A stretch of 64,000 nucleotides of DNA, from contig CAZMYW010000007.1 in NCBI GenBank assembly GCA_964570625.1, positions 1-64,000 on the forward strand, read 5' to 3'. The notes under the pieces were generated by a model. That model was not told the DNA's origin and did no database searches. It saw only the letters and a program-made list of their open reading frames with translations. Position 1 is the stretch's first letter; each line of letters begins with the position of its first letter. The position numbers and the translations under genes are program-made. The stretch is from JBFLXB01 sp964570625 (GTDB lineage Bacteria; Nitrospirota; Nitrospiria; 2-01-FULL-66-17). Of this stretch, positions 24,557-33,857 are shown piece after piece.

Positions 24557-25339
24557 CTACCGCGCGTTGGCTTGGTAGACTTTCATGGCTTCGGGAAGCC
24601 ACCCCTGGATCTGTTTGATCCGCGTCGCGTCGCTGGGGTGGGTCGACAAGAACTCGGGCGGAGCGCCGTTCTGCCCTTGGCTCATGCGCGTCCAAAACTC
24701 AGTCGCCTGGCGAGGGTCGTAGCCGGCTTTGGCCATGAGGGTCAGCCCAATCTGGTCGGCCTCAGACTCCTGGTGGCGGCCGAACGGAAGCATCACTCCA
24801 ACACTGCTGCCGATGCCGAACGCCTGTTCGACTTGTTGGGCGGTGGCCGGATTCCCGCCGCCGAAGACCATCCCCGCAGTCTGGCCCGCCAGATCGGTCA
24901 GCAGACCGGTGGACATCCGTTCGGCCCCGTGCCGCGCGAGCGCGTGCGCCACTTCGTGGCCCACCACCACGGCCAGGCCCGTTTCATCCTTTGTGAACGG
25001 CAAGATCCCGGTGTAGACCACAACCTTTCCGCCCGGCAAACAAAACGCGTTCGGTGTCTTGTCCTCGACCAGATTGAATTCCCACTTAAAGTCCTGGCGG
25101 TCCGCCGCCTTGGCGATCCGCTCGCCCACGCGGCGGACCATATCGGTGGCGGCCTGATCCTGGCTGAGCTTGGCGGACTTGAGCGTGTTCTTATACGCTT
25201 CCTCGCCCAAACTGATTTCTTCCTCGGACGAGATCAACAACAACTGGTGCCGCCCGGTGAGCGGCACGGTCTGGCAGGCAGCGGTCAACAACGCGAGCGC
25301 GCAGCTCGCGGCGAATAACCAACGATGAGCAGTCTTCAT
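24557..25339 (-). CDS. M48-family metalloprotease lipoprotein
   Basis: 260 residues, a BepA/LoiP-like periplasmic zinc protease. The signal has a lipobox LLTAAC (about 17-22). The zinc site is HEVAHALARH with the third ligand in ESEADQIGL, both M48 signatures. Such enzymes remove misfolded outer-membrane proteins. ATG 25339 is preceded by AAGGAG. It is convergent with comEC, ending 2 bp from it, and has its own promoter. Confidence 0.9.
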   Translation of the reverse strand: MKTAHRWLFAASCALALLTAACQTVPLTGRHQLLLISSEEEISLGEEAYKNTLKSAKLSQDQAATDMVRRVGERIAKAADRQDFKWEFNLVEDKTPNAFCLPGGKVVVYTGILPFTKDETGLAVVVGHEVAHALARHGAERMSTGLLTDLAGQTAGMVFGGGNPATAQQVEQAFGIGSSVGVMLPFGRHQESEADQIGLTLMAKAGYDPRQATEFWTRMSQGQNGAPPEFLSTHPSDATRIKQIQGWLPEAMKVYQANAR

Positions 25340-25361
25340 CCCGACTCCTTTCGGCGACGGA

Positions 25362-25390
25362 ATTATGGCACAGGGGATGTCGCTCCTCAA
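25362..25390 (-). promoter_or_regulatory. Promoter of the M48 protease gene
   Basis: Minus-strand TTGAGG (25390-25385), 17 bp, CATAAT (25367-25362), preceded by TGTGC as an extended -10. Start predicted about 20 bases before the ribosome-binding site. Confidence 0.55.
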
Positions 25391-25465
25391 GGCAGCGCAG
25401 ATCGACTCGCCGGAACGGGTCGATCCACCGTCAGTCCATCAGAGACGAGCGACCGTGAGTGTGAG

Positions 25466-26932
25466 CTATGGCCCGATCAGATGAGCGAAGAGTTTGGTGG
25501 AGGACACCGCCCATTCGATGAACGGTTTGGGGTAGACGCCCAGGATCACGGTGCCTGCCAGCGTGCTGTAGACGACCGCCTGCATGGGCGCGGACATGGG
25601 GATGGGGCGGCGGTCGGTGGGCTCGTTGATGTACATCTTCTTGACCACCACCAGGTAGTAGTATAGGGAGATCACGATGTTGACCAGGCCCACACACACC
25701 AGGACGATCAACCCCTCCTTCATCGCGGCCGCGAACACGTAGATCTTGGCGATGAAGCCCCCCAGAGGCGGCACGCCGGCCAACGAGAGGAGAAACACCA
25801 GCATGGCGGCCGCCAGGAGCGGGGCGCGGCGCGCCAAACCGCGGTAGTCGTCGATCAGGTCGCTCCCCGTGCGGAGGGAAAAAATGATCACCACCGCGAA
25901 CGCGCCCACGTTGGCGACCATGTATGTCAGCAAGTAGAACAGCACCGCGTCGCCGCCCATCTTGGTGCCGGCGGCCAGACCGATCAGGATGTTCCCCATC
26001 TGCGCGATGCCGGAATACGCGAGCATGCGTTTGATGTCGGTTTGCGCGATGGCCACGATGTTGCCGTAGGTCATGGACAACGCGGCCATGCCGATCACGA
26101 TCCACACCCACTCGGGTTTGAATTGCCCGAACGTCGAGAAAAACACGCGTAGCACCACGGCGATCACCGCCGCTTTGGGCGCGATCGACAAATACGCGGT
26201 GACCGGGGTGGGCGCGCCCTGGTAAATGTCGGGGATCCAGTTGTGGAACGGAACCGCGCCCAGCTTGAACCCCAACCCCACCAGCAGGCACAAGAAGCCG
26301 ATCACCAGGCCCCCGGTCAGGACCGGTCTGGCCGCGGCGATCTCGGGGAAGATGATGGTCCCGGTCTCCCCGTAGATCAAACTGATGCCGAAGACCATCA
26401 CCGCGGCGGTGAACACGCTGAGCACGAAAAACTTGAGGCCGGCCTCGCTGGATCGCAGGTCGTCCTCGCGCAGATACGCCACCAGGATATAGAACCCGAA
26501 CGTGGAAAACTCGATGGTGATGAACATGGTCAGCAAATCGTTGGCCGACGCCATGAACAGCATGCCCAGCGCCGAGAGCATGATCATCAGGTGGTACTCG
26601 CCGCGGAAGAGCACAATGCGTTTGACGAAATCCAGCGACGCCAACACCACCAGGATCGTGGCCAAGATCACGACGATCTTGAAGAACACGGCGAACGGAT
26701 CGAGAACGAACGTATGCTTGAACAATGCACCTTGGATCCCGGACGCCCACATCCATACCAGGCTCGCGAGAATGCCGCACAACCCTCCGACCGTAATCCA
26801 CCCGAGCGTGTGTTTGCTGACCTTGGGGAAGGTGAAGTCCACGAACAACACCACCAAGACGAGCCCCGTAAGTAAAATCTCCGGGAGCATCAACCAGAGG
26901 TCGCTGAACGAGATGGCTAAGTTGAATTCCAT
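25466..26932 (-). CDS. nuoN: NADH-quinone oxidoreductase subunit N
   Basis: 488 residues, antiporter-like proton-pumping subunit of complex I with about 14 helices. It shows IEFSTFGFYILVAYLR with the helix-5 Glu, and LAYSGIAQMGNILIGLA and LLSLAGVPPLGGF, typical of NuoN. ATG 26932 overlaps the stop of the upstream nuoM by one base (TAATG). It is the last gene of the nuo operon. Confidence 0.95.
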   Translation of the reverse strand: MEFNLAISFSDLWLMLPEILLTGLVLVVLFVDFTFPKVSKHTLGWITVGGLCGILASLVWMWASGIQGALFKHTFVLDPFAVFFKIVVILATILVVLASLDFVKRIVLFRGEYHLMIMLSALGMLFMASANDLLTMFITIEFSTFGFYILVAYLREDDLRSSEAGLKFFVLSVFTAAVMVFGISLIYGETGTIIFPEIAAARPVLTGGLVIGFLCLLVGLGFKLGAVPFHNWIPDIYQGAPTPVTAYLSIAPKAAVIAVVLRVFFSTFGQFKPEWVWIVIGMAALSMTYGNIVAIAQTDIKRMLAYSGIAQMGNILIGLAAGTKMGGDAVLFYLLTYMVANVGAFAVVIIFSLRTGSDLIDDYRGLARRAPLLAAAMLVFLLSLAGVPPLGGFIAKIYVFAAAMKEGLIVLVCVGLVNIVISLYYYLVVVKKMYINEPTDRRPIPMSAPMQAVVYSTLAGTVILGVYPKPFIEWAVSSTKLFAHLIGP

Positions 26933-28518
26933 TATCTAATCACTCCGACGGAGGCCACCGCGCCCGCCGCATTGATCTGTTCTAAGATCGGCTGAACACC
27001 CGCACTGATCACATAAATGAATTGGCTCGGGAACAGTCCGAAGTACAGGCTGCCGAACATCATGATGAGGAGCGGTACGCGATCGATCCAGCGCGCGTCC
27101 CCCGCGTGCGCCAACTTCGGATCCATATCCCCCAGAAAGAGGCCGATGAACATCCGCAGGAGGTACGCGAGCGTGATCGCGATGCCGATCACCGCGATCA
27201 CCACTTGCACGGGATATTTCTCCCAGCTCCCGGCCAGAATCATCAGCTCGCCGATGAAGTTCACCGTGCCCGGTAACCCCACCGAGGCCATCAGCCCCAC
27301 CACGAACGCGCCCATGATGAACGGCATCTTCCGGCCCAGGCCCCCGAGCGACGGGATATCCCGCGTGTGGGTCTGGTCGTACACCCAGCCCGCCATCGCG
27401 AACAACATCCCGGTGGCGAGCGCGTGCGCGAACATGTACAACACCGCGCCGGTCATGCTGATCATGTTCATCGCGGCCATGCCGAGAAAGATGTACCCCA
27501 TGTGACTGGAACTGGAGTAGCCGATCACGTACTTGGTGTCGCGCTGGAAAAACGCCACCAGCCCCCCGTAAATGATCGAGAACACGCACAGGATCGCAAT
27601 CAGGAACGCCCACTCTTGGGTGGTTTGGGGAAACAGCCAGTAGCCGACGCGGATGATCGAAAAGTGGCCGAGCTTCATCAGGACGCCCGCGTGCAACATG
27701 GACACCGCGGCGGGCGCGGCCGCGTGGCCCACCGGAGACCACGAGTGCATCGGCCACAGCGGCGCGATCGAGGCGAACCCGAAAAATAAGAGCAACCAGA
27801 TCACGCTGCGCATGGTGGGCGAGAACTGCTGCTCGTGACCCTGGAGCTCCAGGAGGTTGAAGGTGTTGAGGCCTGTGCCGACATAGGTCAGGAAGACGCC
27901 CAGCAACGCCACCACCGCGCCGGCCGACAGAAACAACGTCAGCTTCATCGCGGCGTACTCTTTGCTGTTGGACGCAAAGTTGAAAATGAAGGATAAAGAA
28001 TCGCGTTTGGCCGTATCCTTCATCTCCAAATAACCCTTGGTGTGGCTGCCCCACACGCCCAACAGCGGATACATCGGCAGCACCGACATTTCGTAGAAGA
28101 AATACAGGAAGAACAGATCCAACGACACGTACACGCCGATCGTGGCGGAGGCCAGAATCAACAGGAAGATATAAAACTCCCGCGCCCGGTCTTCGATATG
28201 CCACGACACGAATATCCCCGCGAACAACAGCACCGAGGACGCCAGCACCAACGGCACGGCGATCCCATCCACCCCCAAGAAGAACGAAATGCCCAGAGCC
28301 GGAGCCCACTGGTATTGTTCGAGGAACTGGAACTGGGGCGAGCCGGGGGCGTAGTTGAACGCGTACAACAGGTACACCGACGCGGCAAACGAAATCCCGC
28401 TGAAGACGGCCGCGATCACGCGAATCTGCAGCAGCTTCTTGCCGTCGACGAACAACAGCACCGCGGCGCCCGCGAACGGCGCAAATAAGATGATCGACAG
28501 CAGGTGTTGATCGAGCAT
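26932..28518 (-). CDS. nuoM: NADH-quinone oxidoreductase subunit M, second in gene order
   Basis: 528 residues, about 14 helices. FFYEMSVLPMYPLLGVWG carries the helix-5 Glu. The helix-7 Lys is in AGVLMKLGHFSI, but the usual WLPDAH before it reads WSPVGHAAAPAAVSMLH, so this copy is the more diverged of the two NuoM proteins. ATG 28518 overlaps the upstream stop (TGATG); an adjacent GTG is an alternative. A tandem second NuoM is the mark of the extended '2M' complex I described in Nitrospira and relatives, thought to pump an extra proton. Confidence 0.92.
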   Translation of the reverse strand: MLDQHLLSIILFAPFAGAAVLLFVDGKKLLQIRVIAAVFSGISFAASVYLLYAFNYAPGSPQFQFLEQYQWAPALGISFFLGVDGIAVPLVLASSVLLFAGIFVSWHIEDRAREFYIFLLILASATIGVYVSLDLFFLYFFYEMSVLPMYPLLGVWGSHTKGYLEMKDTAKRDSLSFIFNFASNSKEYAAMKLTLFLSAGAVVALLGVFLTYVGTGLNTFNLLELQGHEQQFSPTMRSVIWLLLFFGFASIAPLWPMHSWSPVGHAAAPAAVSMLHAGVLMKLGHFSIIRVGYWLFPQTTQEWAFLIAILCVFSIIYGGLVAFFQRDTKYVIGYSSSSHMGYIFLGMAAMNMISMTGAVLYMFAHALATGMLFAMAGWVYDQTHTRDIPSLGGLGRKMPFIMGAFVVGLMASVGLPGTVNFIGELMILAGSWEKYPVQVVIAVIGIAITLAYLLRMFIGLFLGDMDPKLAHAGDARWIDRVPLLIMMFGSLYFGLFPSQFIYVISAGVQPILEQINAAGAVASVGVIR

Positions 28519-30125
28519 CACCGAGCCCCCGGATACCCGGTCTCGGCCGCAGGGGCGACCGCCCCTAAGTGATCAGGCGGAAGGCCGACCGTGGCCGGCA
28601 CGGCGGCTTTGGGCTGCAACCGCGCGTGCAAGGCTTCGACCGATCCGTTGATCCGGTGCAGGAACGGCGACGGATACACTCCGATCCAGAACACCAGCGC
28701 CACCAACGGCAACACAATCGCCAGTTCCCGTCCGCTCAGGTCCGGCAATCGCTCGTTCACCGGTTTGGTCACCGCGCCGAAGATCGCCCGCTCGTAGAAC
28801 CACAACATATACGCAGCGCCTAGAATCACGCCCAGCACGCCGATCGCGCCGTAGATCCAGTGCGCCTTGAACGCGCCGAGCAAGATCAGGAACTCCCCGA
28901 TGAATCCGTTCGTCCCCGGCAGTCCGATCGACGACAGGACCATGATGAGGAGGAACGTGGACAGCACCGGGACGGTTTTGGCCAGCCCTCCGAATTCGGC
29001 GATGGTTAAGGTCTGCCGCCGGGTCCAGAGAAACCCCGCAAAGAAAAACAGCCCTGCGGTCGAGATCCCGAGATTGATCATCTGGATCACGCCGCCCTGG
29101 AGGCCTTGATACGTCAGCGCGAAAATGCCGAGCGCCACATAGCCGAGGTGGCTGATCGACGAGTAGGCCAGGAGCTTGCGAAAGTCCGTTTGCATCAGGG
29201 CGATGTACGCGCCGTACAGGATGCCGATCAAACCGAGGCACATCATCACCGGCAGCGCCGCGCGGGCGCCGTCCGGCACCAGCGGCAGCGAGAACCGGAC
29301 GAACCCGAACGTGCCCAGCTTGATCCCGCCGAGAATCACGCTCATCATAATCGGCCCGGAATACAGCGCGTCCGGCATCCAGGTGTGAAACGGGACAATA
29401 GGCGTCTTGAACGCAAAACCGAAGAACAGAAACACGAAGATCAGCAATTGGACCTCGACGGTCATCGGCGTCCGCAGCAGATCCAGCAGATCGAACGAGA
29501 GCGCCGGCGACAGGCCGTGAACCGACGCGAACCGGTAGTGCTGCAAGTACAAGATGACGATACCCACCAGCATCAGGACGCTGCCCAGCAGCGTATAGAT
29601 CACGTACTTGACCGCGGCGTACTCCCGGCCCTCGGTCCCCCACAACCGGATCAGAAAATACGAGGGAATCAGCATCAATTCCCAGAACAAGAAAAACAAC
29701 ACCAGGTCGAGCGAGACGAACACCCCCAGCATGGTGGTCTGGAGCGCGAAGAGCGCCATGAGAAACCCGCGCACGCGTTCGGTGACCACCCCGGATGCGT
29801 AGATGACGATCAGAAGTCCCAACAATGTGGTCAAGACCACGAACAACACGCTGATGCCGTCCACCCCGACGTGGTAACTGACGCCGATCGTGGGAATCCA
29901 CGCATGCCGCTCCACGAACTGCATGGCCGCTGAGTCGAGGGTAAACGCAAAAAACAGGGGCAGGCTCACCACCAAGTCGGCCGCCGCCACCGCGAATCCG
30001 ACTTTCCAGGCCGTGGCCTCGTCGCGCAGCGCCCAAATCACCAGCGCCCCCACCAACGGGAGGAACGTGACGATCGTCAGGATCGGGAACCCGATCTGCT
30101 GGTGGGCGAAGATCTGTTCCATCAT
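28518..30125 (-). CDS. nuoM: NADH-quinone oxidoreductase subunit M, first in gene order
   Basis: 535 residues, the canonical-looking NuoM. FWELMLIPSYFLIRLWG holds the helix-5 Glu, PIVPFHTWMPDALYSGP the Pro/His segment, and LAYSSISHLGYVALG the later conserved helix. ATG 30125 overlaps the nuoL stop (ATGA). A long in-frame extension upstream lies inside nuoL and is not real. A 40-residue Ala/Pro-rich C-terminal tail follows the last helix. Together with the next gene it gives two NuoM-type pumps in one complex. Confidence 0.93.
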   Translation of the reverse strand: MMEQIFAHQQIGFPILTIVTFLPLVGALVIWALRDEATAWKVGFAVAAADLVVSLPLFFAFTLDSAAMQFVERHAWIPTIGVSYHVGVDGISVLFVVLTTLLGLLIVIYASGVVTERVRGFLMALFALQTTMLGVFVSLDLVLFFLFWELMLIPSYFLIRLWGTEGREYAAVKYVIYTLLGSVLMLVGIVILYLQHYRFASVHGLSPALSFDLLDLLRTPMTVEVQLLIFVFLFFGFAFKTPIVPFHTWMPDALYSGPIMMSVILGGIKLGTFGFVRFSLPLVPDGARAALPVMMCLGLIGILYGAYIALMQTDFRKLLAYSSISHLGYVALGIFALTYQGLQGGVIQMINLGISTAGLFFFAGFLWTRRQTLTIAEFGGLAKTVPVLSTFLLIMVLSSIGLPGTNGFIGEFLILLGAFKAHWIYGAIGVLGVILGAAYMLWFYERAIFGAVTKPVNERLPDLSGRELAIVLPLVALVFWIGVYPSPFLHRINGSVEALHARLQPKAAVPATVGLPPDHLGAVAPAAETGYPGAR

Positions 30126-32113
30126 CGCTGCACCAGCAGGCTGGGCACACCGCCTCCGCTCCACCACCAGAAGAAATACGCCAGGATCGCCAGCCCGACA
30201 ATCACGATGAACGCGTAATGGTGCACGAATCCGGTTTGCAACAGTCGTAACGCCCGCGCGCCCAGGTGATTCGAGTAGCCGATCACGTTGAGGAACCCAT
30301 ACAACACGTATTTCTCGATCCAGGTGGACAGCCACGCTCCGCCTTGCGTCATGCGCGCCACGCCGCGGACCATGCCGTCGATCACGGTGCGGTCGAACCA
30401 AGCACACATCACACCCCAACGTTTGGACGGTTCCACCACCAGCGCATCGTACAGTTCGTCCACCCAATACTTGTTCAACAGGAGGCGGTGGGCGCGCCGA
30501 TACTTCGCGGCCCACGCCGCGGCCATCTCCGGCCTGCGCACATACATCGTGTACGCCAGCCACCAGCCGCCCAAGGCAATCAGGACCGACGACGCCATCA
30601 GCATGATATCGATGGCGCCGAACCCGTGGTGCTCGCCGCCTTCACCCGCGGTGACCGGAGCGAGAAACTGATGCAGCAACCCGCCTTCCGGCGGGATCCC
30701 GAGGAACATCCCACCCAACAACGACAACCCGGCCAGGATCATGAGCGGCACCGTCATCGTGCCGGGAGATTCATGGACGTGTTGCGCGACGTGGTGGTCC
30801 ATCCGCGTGGTGCCGGCGAACGTGACGTAAAACAACCGGAACATGTAGAACGAGGTCAGGAACGCCCCGGTCATCCCGACCATCCAGAGCGCGCCGTGAC
30901 CGCCTTTGAACGCCATGCCCAGAATCTCGTCCTTGCTCCAGAACCCAGCCAACGGCGGCAATCCGGCGATGGCGATGGTGCCGATCAGAAAGGTCGCCGC
31001 CGTGATCGGGATCTCGGCCTTCAACCCGCCCATCTTGCGGATGTCCTGCTCCCCACCCAACGCGTGGATCACGCTGCCTGAGCCCAGGAACAACAAGGCC
31101 TTGAAAAACGCGTGGGTGACCAGATGAAAAATTGCGGCCCCGTACGCGCCCACGCCGCAGCCCAGGAACATGTATCCGAGTTGGCTCACGGTCGAATACG
31201 CGAGCACACGTTTGATGTCGGTTTGCACCAGGCCGATGGTCGCGGCGAAGATCGCGGTCACGCCCCCGATCACCGCCACGGTGGTCAGCGCGATGGGCGC
31301 GAGATCGTAAATCGCATGATTGCGCACCACCATGTACACGCCGGCCGTGACCATGGTGGCCGCGTGGATCAACGCGCTGACCGGCGTGGGACCTTCCATG
31401 GCGTCGGGCAACCACGTGTACAGCGGGATCTGCGCGGATTTACCGATCGCGCCGATAAATAGGCACAACGCGATTGCGGTGGCCGTGCCGGTGGACAACT
31501 CGTGCGCGCGTTCGAACACTTCGAGATAGTTCAACGTACCAAACTGTTGGACGATCAAGAAAATCGCGATCAGAAAGCCGGCATCGCCGATGCGGTTGAC
31601 CACGAACGCCTTGGTGCCGGCTTTGGTGGCGGACTCCTTCTCGAAGTAATACGCGATCAGCAGGTAGGAACACAGCCCTACGCCTTCCCACCCGATGAAG
31701 AGGACCAGATAGTTGTCCCCCATCACCAGCAGGAGCATGGAGACCATGAACAAGTTGAGGTAGGTGAAGAATCGGTAGTACCCCGGATCGCCGTGCACGT
31801 ACCCGATTGAGTAGATGTGGATCAGCAGGCCCACGCCCGTGACCACCATCAACATGACGGCCGAAAGCGGGTCGATCAGGAAACCCAGGTTGATTTCCAA
31901 CCCCCCGCCGAAGATCCACGAGTACACCGGGACGGAGATCGGCGACTCGCCGCCCACGACTCGAAGCAGCAACGAGATCGACAGCACGAACGAAATCGCG
32001 ACCGACCCGACGGCAAAGTAGTGTGCCGCCTCTTTGAGGTACTTGCGCCCGAAAACGCCGTTGATCAGGACAGCGAGCAGCGGCAGGAGCGGGATGAGGA
32101 CGACCGAGAGCAT
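30122..32113 (-). CDS. nuoL: NADH-quinone oxidoreductase subunit L
   Basis: 663 residues, 16 helices plus the C-terminal region carrying the long lateral helix. WEGVGLCSYLLIAYYFE holds the helix-5 Glu; WLPDAMEGPTPVSALIHAAT the helix-7 segment; LAYSTVSQLGYMFLG follows. The length is normal or slightly long, with an extra periplasmic loop near the C terminus. It begins at ATG 32113 next to repeat copy 2, which separates it from nuoK. Confidence 0.96.
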   Translation of the reverse strand: MLSVVLIPLLPLLAVLINGVFGRKYLKEAAHYFAVGSVAISFVLSISLLLRVVGGESPISVPVYSWIFGGGLEINLGFLIDPLSAVMLMVVTGVGLLIHIYSIGYVHGDPGYYRFFTYLNLFMVSMLLLVMGDNYLVLFIGWEGVGLCSYLLIAYYFEKESATKAGTKAFVVNRIGDAGFLIAIFLIVQQFGTLNYLEVFERAHELSTGTATAIALCLFIGAIGKSAQIPLYTWLPDAMEGPTPVSALIHAATMVTAGVYMVVRNHAIYDLAPIALTTVAVIGGVTAIFAATIGLVQTDIKRVLAYSTVSQLGYMFLGCGVGAYGAAIFHLVTHAFFKALLFLGSGSVIHALGGEQDIRKMGGLKAEIPITAATFLIGTIAIAGLPPLAGFWSKDEILGMAFKGGHGALWMVGMTGAFLTSFYMFRLFYVTFAGTTRMDHHVAQHVHESPGTMTVPLMILAGLSLLGGMFLGIPPEGGLLHQFLAPVTAGEGGEHHGFGAIDIMLMASSVLIALGGWWLAYTMYVRRPEMAAAWAAKYRRAHRLLLNKYWVDELYDALVVEPSKRWGVMCAWFDRTVIDGMVRGVARMTQGGAWLSTWIEKYVLYGFLNVIGYSNHLGARALRLLQTGFVHHYAFIVIVGLAILAYFFWWWSGGGVPSLLVQR

Positions 32114-32145
32114 GCTAAACGGGCGTCCGAGTCTCCAGCAAACTC

Positions 32146-32267
32146 AGCCTGTTCAGGAGCGCGTCAGATGCCAGGCGGAGCGAGCGCCCGCACCGCAGCG
32201 TAGTGGGTCGTACGTGAGGAGCGGACGCGCAGCGACAACGCAGCAGATGACCGCTCATGGACAGGCT
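32146..32267. repeat. Stop-adjacent palindromic repeat, copy 2
   Basis: 122 bp between nuoK and nuoL. Arms AGCCTGTTCAGGAGCG (from 32146) and CGCTCATGGACAGGCT (to 32267). The centre is CGTAG-tgggt-CGTACG, one change from the consensus. The right end is one base from the nuoK stop codon. Confidence 0.9.
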
Positions 32268-32268
32268 C

Positions 32269-32574
32269 TCACCATTTCAGCAGATTAATCTGGTCCACAT
32301 TGGTCGCGATTTTTCCGCGGAAAATGACCACGATGATGGCCAACCCCACCGCCGCCTCACCCGCGGCAATCGCGATCGAGAACAGCGCGACCATCTGGCC
32401 GGTGAGAGAATCGAGGTAATGGGAAAACGCCACCAGGTTGAGATTGGCGGCGTTGAGCATCATTTCCACGGCCATGAGGACGATAATAAAGTTGCGACGA
32501 ATCAGCACGCCCAGGAGCCCGAGCGAGAAGATGATCGTGCTCACGACAAGATAGTGGTTCAACGTAATCGTCAT
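32269..32574 (-). CDS. nuoK: NADH-quinone oxidoreductase subunit K
   Basis: 101 residues, three helices, normal length. The two functional glutamates appear in LMAVEMMLNAANLNLVAF and AIAAGEAAVGLAIIV. ATG 32574. The 93 bases between nuoJ and this gene hold nothing I can name beyond a 13-base match, GACAACGCAGCAG, to the palindromic repeat family, perhaps a worn-down copy. Confidence 0.97.
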   Translation of the reverse strand: MTITLNHYLVVSTIIFSLGLLGVLIRRNFIIVLMAVEMMLNAANLNLVAFSHYLDSLTGQMVALFSIAIAAGEAAVGLAIIVVIFRGKIATNVDQINLLKW

Positions 32575-32667
32575 CAGTGCCCTGCTCCGCCGATAAGAGG
32601 CGCCTGCTGCGTTGTCACTTCAGCCCTGCATCCGCCATCTTCTCGGCGACCAGGTAGCTGTTCATGC

Positions 32668-33300
32668 CTATGCACCGTGGCCTCCATGATGGCCGCCCAC
32701 GGGTTCCACCGGCGCCTCCGGCGCCGGGTCCGACCACCCGTTTCCATTGCCGCCCTCGCGCTCCGAAGGCGTGCCTTCGGCCTGCATGCGTTGCGCCGGC
32801 GTCTGCGGCGTCTTGGCCAACACGATCGCTCCCACAATCGCCGCGAGCAGATAGAGGCCGATCAGTTCGAACGGTAACAGGTAGTCGCTGAACATCACGA
32901 TCCCGATGGCCTTGGTTTGGCCCACGCTCAGCACCACGTCCGGAGTGGCACTACCCGTCATTCCGGCATACGAAGAACTGAACAGGAGGAGGGCCGCCTG
33001 GGCGATAATCGCAATGGTCACGAGCCCGATGCCGATATACCGTTTGTGAAACACGCGTTCATCGCTCTTCAGGTTCAAGAGCATAATCACGAAGAGATAC
33101 AGCACCAGGATCGCGCCCGCGTATACGATCACTTGCACCATCGCGATGAACTCGGCGTTGAGCAGGACGAAGAACCCCGCCATGTGGATCAGCATCGCAA
33201 CCAGCGCCAGGCCGCAGTGCACCGGGCTGCGCAGCGTGATGGCGAGGACGCTGGACACAATCGTCACCGCCGCGAGGTAATAAAAGGCGACCGCGCTCAC
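32668..33300 (-). CDS. nuoJ: NADH-quinone oxidoreductase subunit J
   Basis: 210 residues, five helices. The conserved NAEFIAMVQVIVYAGAILVL segment is present. I chose GTG 33300, five bases after the nuoI stop, giving VSAVAFYYLAAV. A hydrophilic tail of about 45 residues, unusual for NuoJ, ends EPVGGHHGGHGA and might bind metal; its function is unknown. Confidence 0.92.
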   Translation of the reverse strand: MSAVAFYYLAAVTIVSSVLAITLRSPVHCGLALVAMLIHMAGFFVLLNAEFIAMVQVIVYAGAILVLYLFVIMLLNLKSDERVFHKRYIGIGLVTIAIIAQAALLLFSSSYAGMTGSATPDVVLSVGQTKAIGIVMFSDYLLPFELIGLYLLAAIVGAIVLAKTPQTPAQRMQAEGTPSEREGGNGNGWSDPAPEAPVEPVGGHHGGHGA

Positions 33301-33305
33301 TCCAA

Positions 33306-33857
33306 TCAGCCCTTCCTGGACGGGGCGGAGGGGAACTTGTACCGGTACTCGCGGGCGGCCTCGTCGCTCTCTTCCTGGTGGTGCGCGACGAGGTAACTCT
33401 TGGCTTCGGCGAGCAGCTGATCGCCGATCTGGTAGAGGCGGTCCTTGTCGAACATCAGATCGCGTTTGTTCCTCGTGGAGTATTCGTACATCTTGGTCAT
33501 CGCGAGCGCGTTGACGGGGCACGCTTCCACGCAAAAACCGCAGAACACACACTTGGTGATGTCGATGTAGAACTCCGTGGCGATCCGTCGGAGCGGAGTG
33601 TCAGGGTCCTCTTCGCTGACGACCTTGATGCAGCGCGAGGGGCAGGCAGCTTCGCACAAATCACACCCCACGCAGCGATCCTTCCCGTCGTCGTACCGCA
33701 GCAGACACAACGCGCCGCGGTGCGCGTCCGGAATCGCGCGCTTCTCGTGCGGGTACTGGAACGTCACGGGTTTGACGAACATGTGCTTGAAGGTGGTCTT
33801 CAAGCCGTCCAGGATTTCCCGCATGACCGCCTTGTCGAACAGTTCCTTGAGGGTCAT
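33306..33857 (-). CDS. nuoI: NADH-quinone oxidoreductase subunit I
   Basis: 183 residues, two [4Fe-4S] clusters N6a/N6b: CVGCDLCEAACPSRC and CVFCGFCVEACP. An N-terminal amphipathic helix (MTLKELFDKAVMREILDGLK) contacts the membrane arm. ATG 33857 overlaps the nuoG stop (ATGA), so there is no room for nuoH between them, where it lies in most nuo operons. Confidence 0.96.
   Translation of the reverse strand: MTLKELFDKAVMREILDGLKTTFKHMFVKPVTFQYPHEKRAIPDAHRGALCLLRYDDGKDRCVGCDLCEAACPSRCIKVVSEEDPDTPLRRIATEFYIDITKCVFCGFCVEACPVNALAMTKMYEYSTRNKRDLMFDKDRLYQIGDQLLAEAKSYLVAHHQEESDEAAREYRYKFPSAPSRKG

Noticed and set aside
32575..32667. A 16-codon frame (MNSYLVAEKMADAGLK) between nuoJ and nuoK
   Set aside because: No ribosome-binding site and no recognisable features; probably chance.
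33854..33857. Looked for nuoH between nuoG and nuoI
   Set aside because: The two genes overlap by four bases; no room for it.
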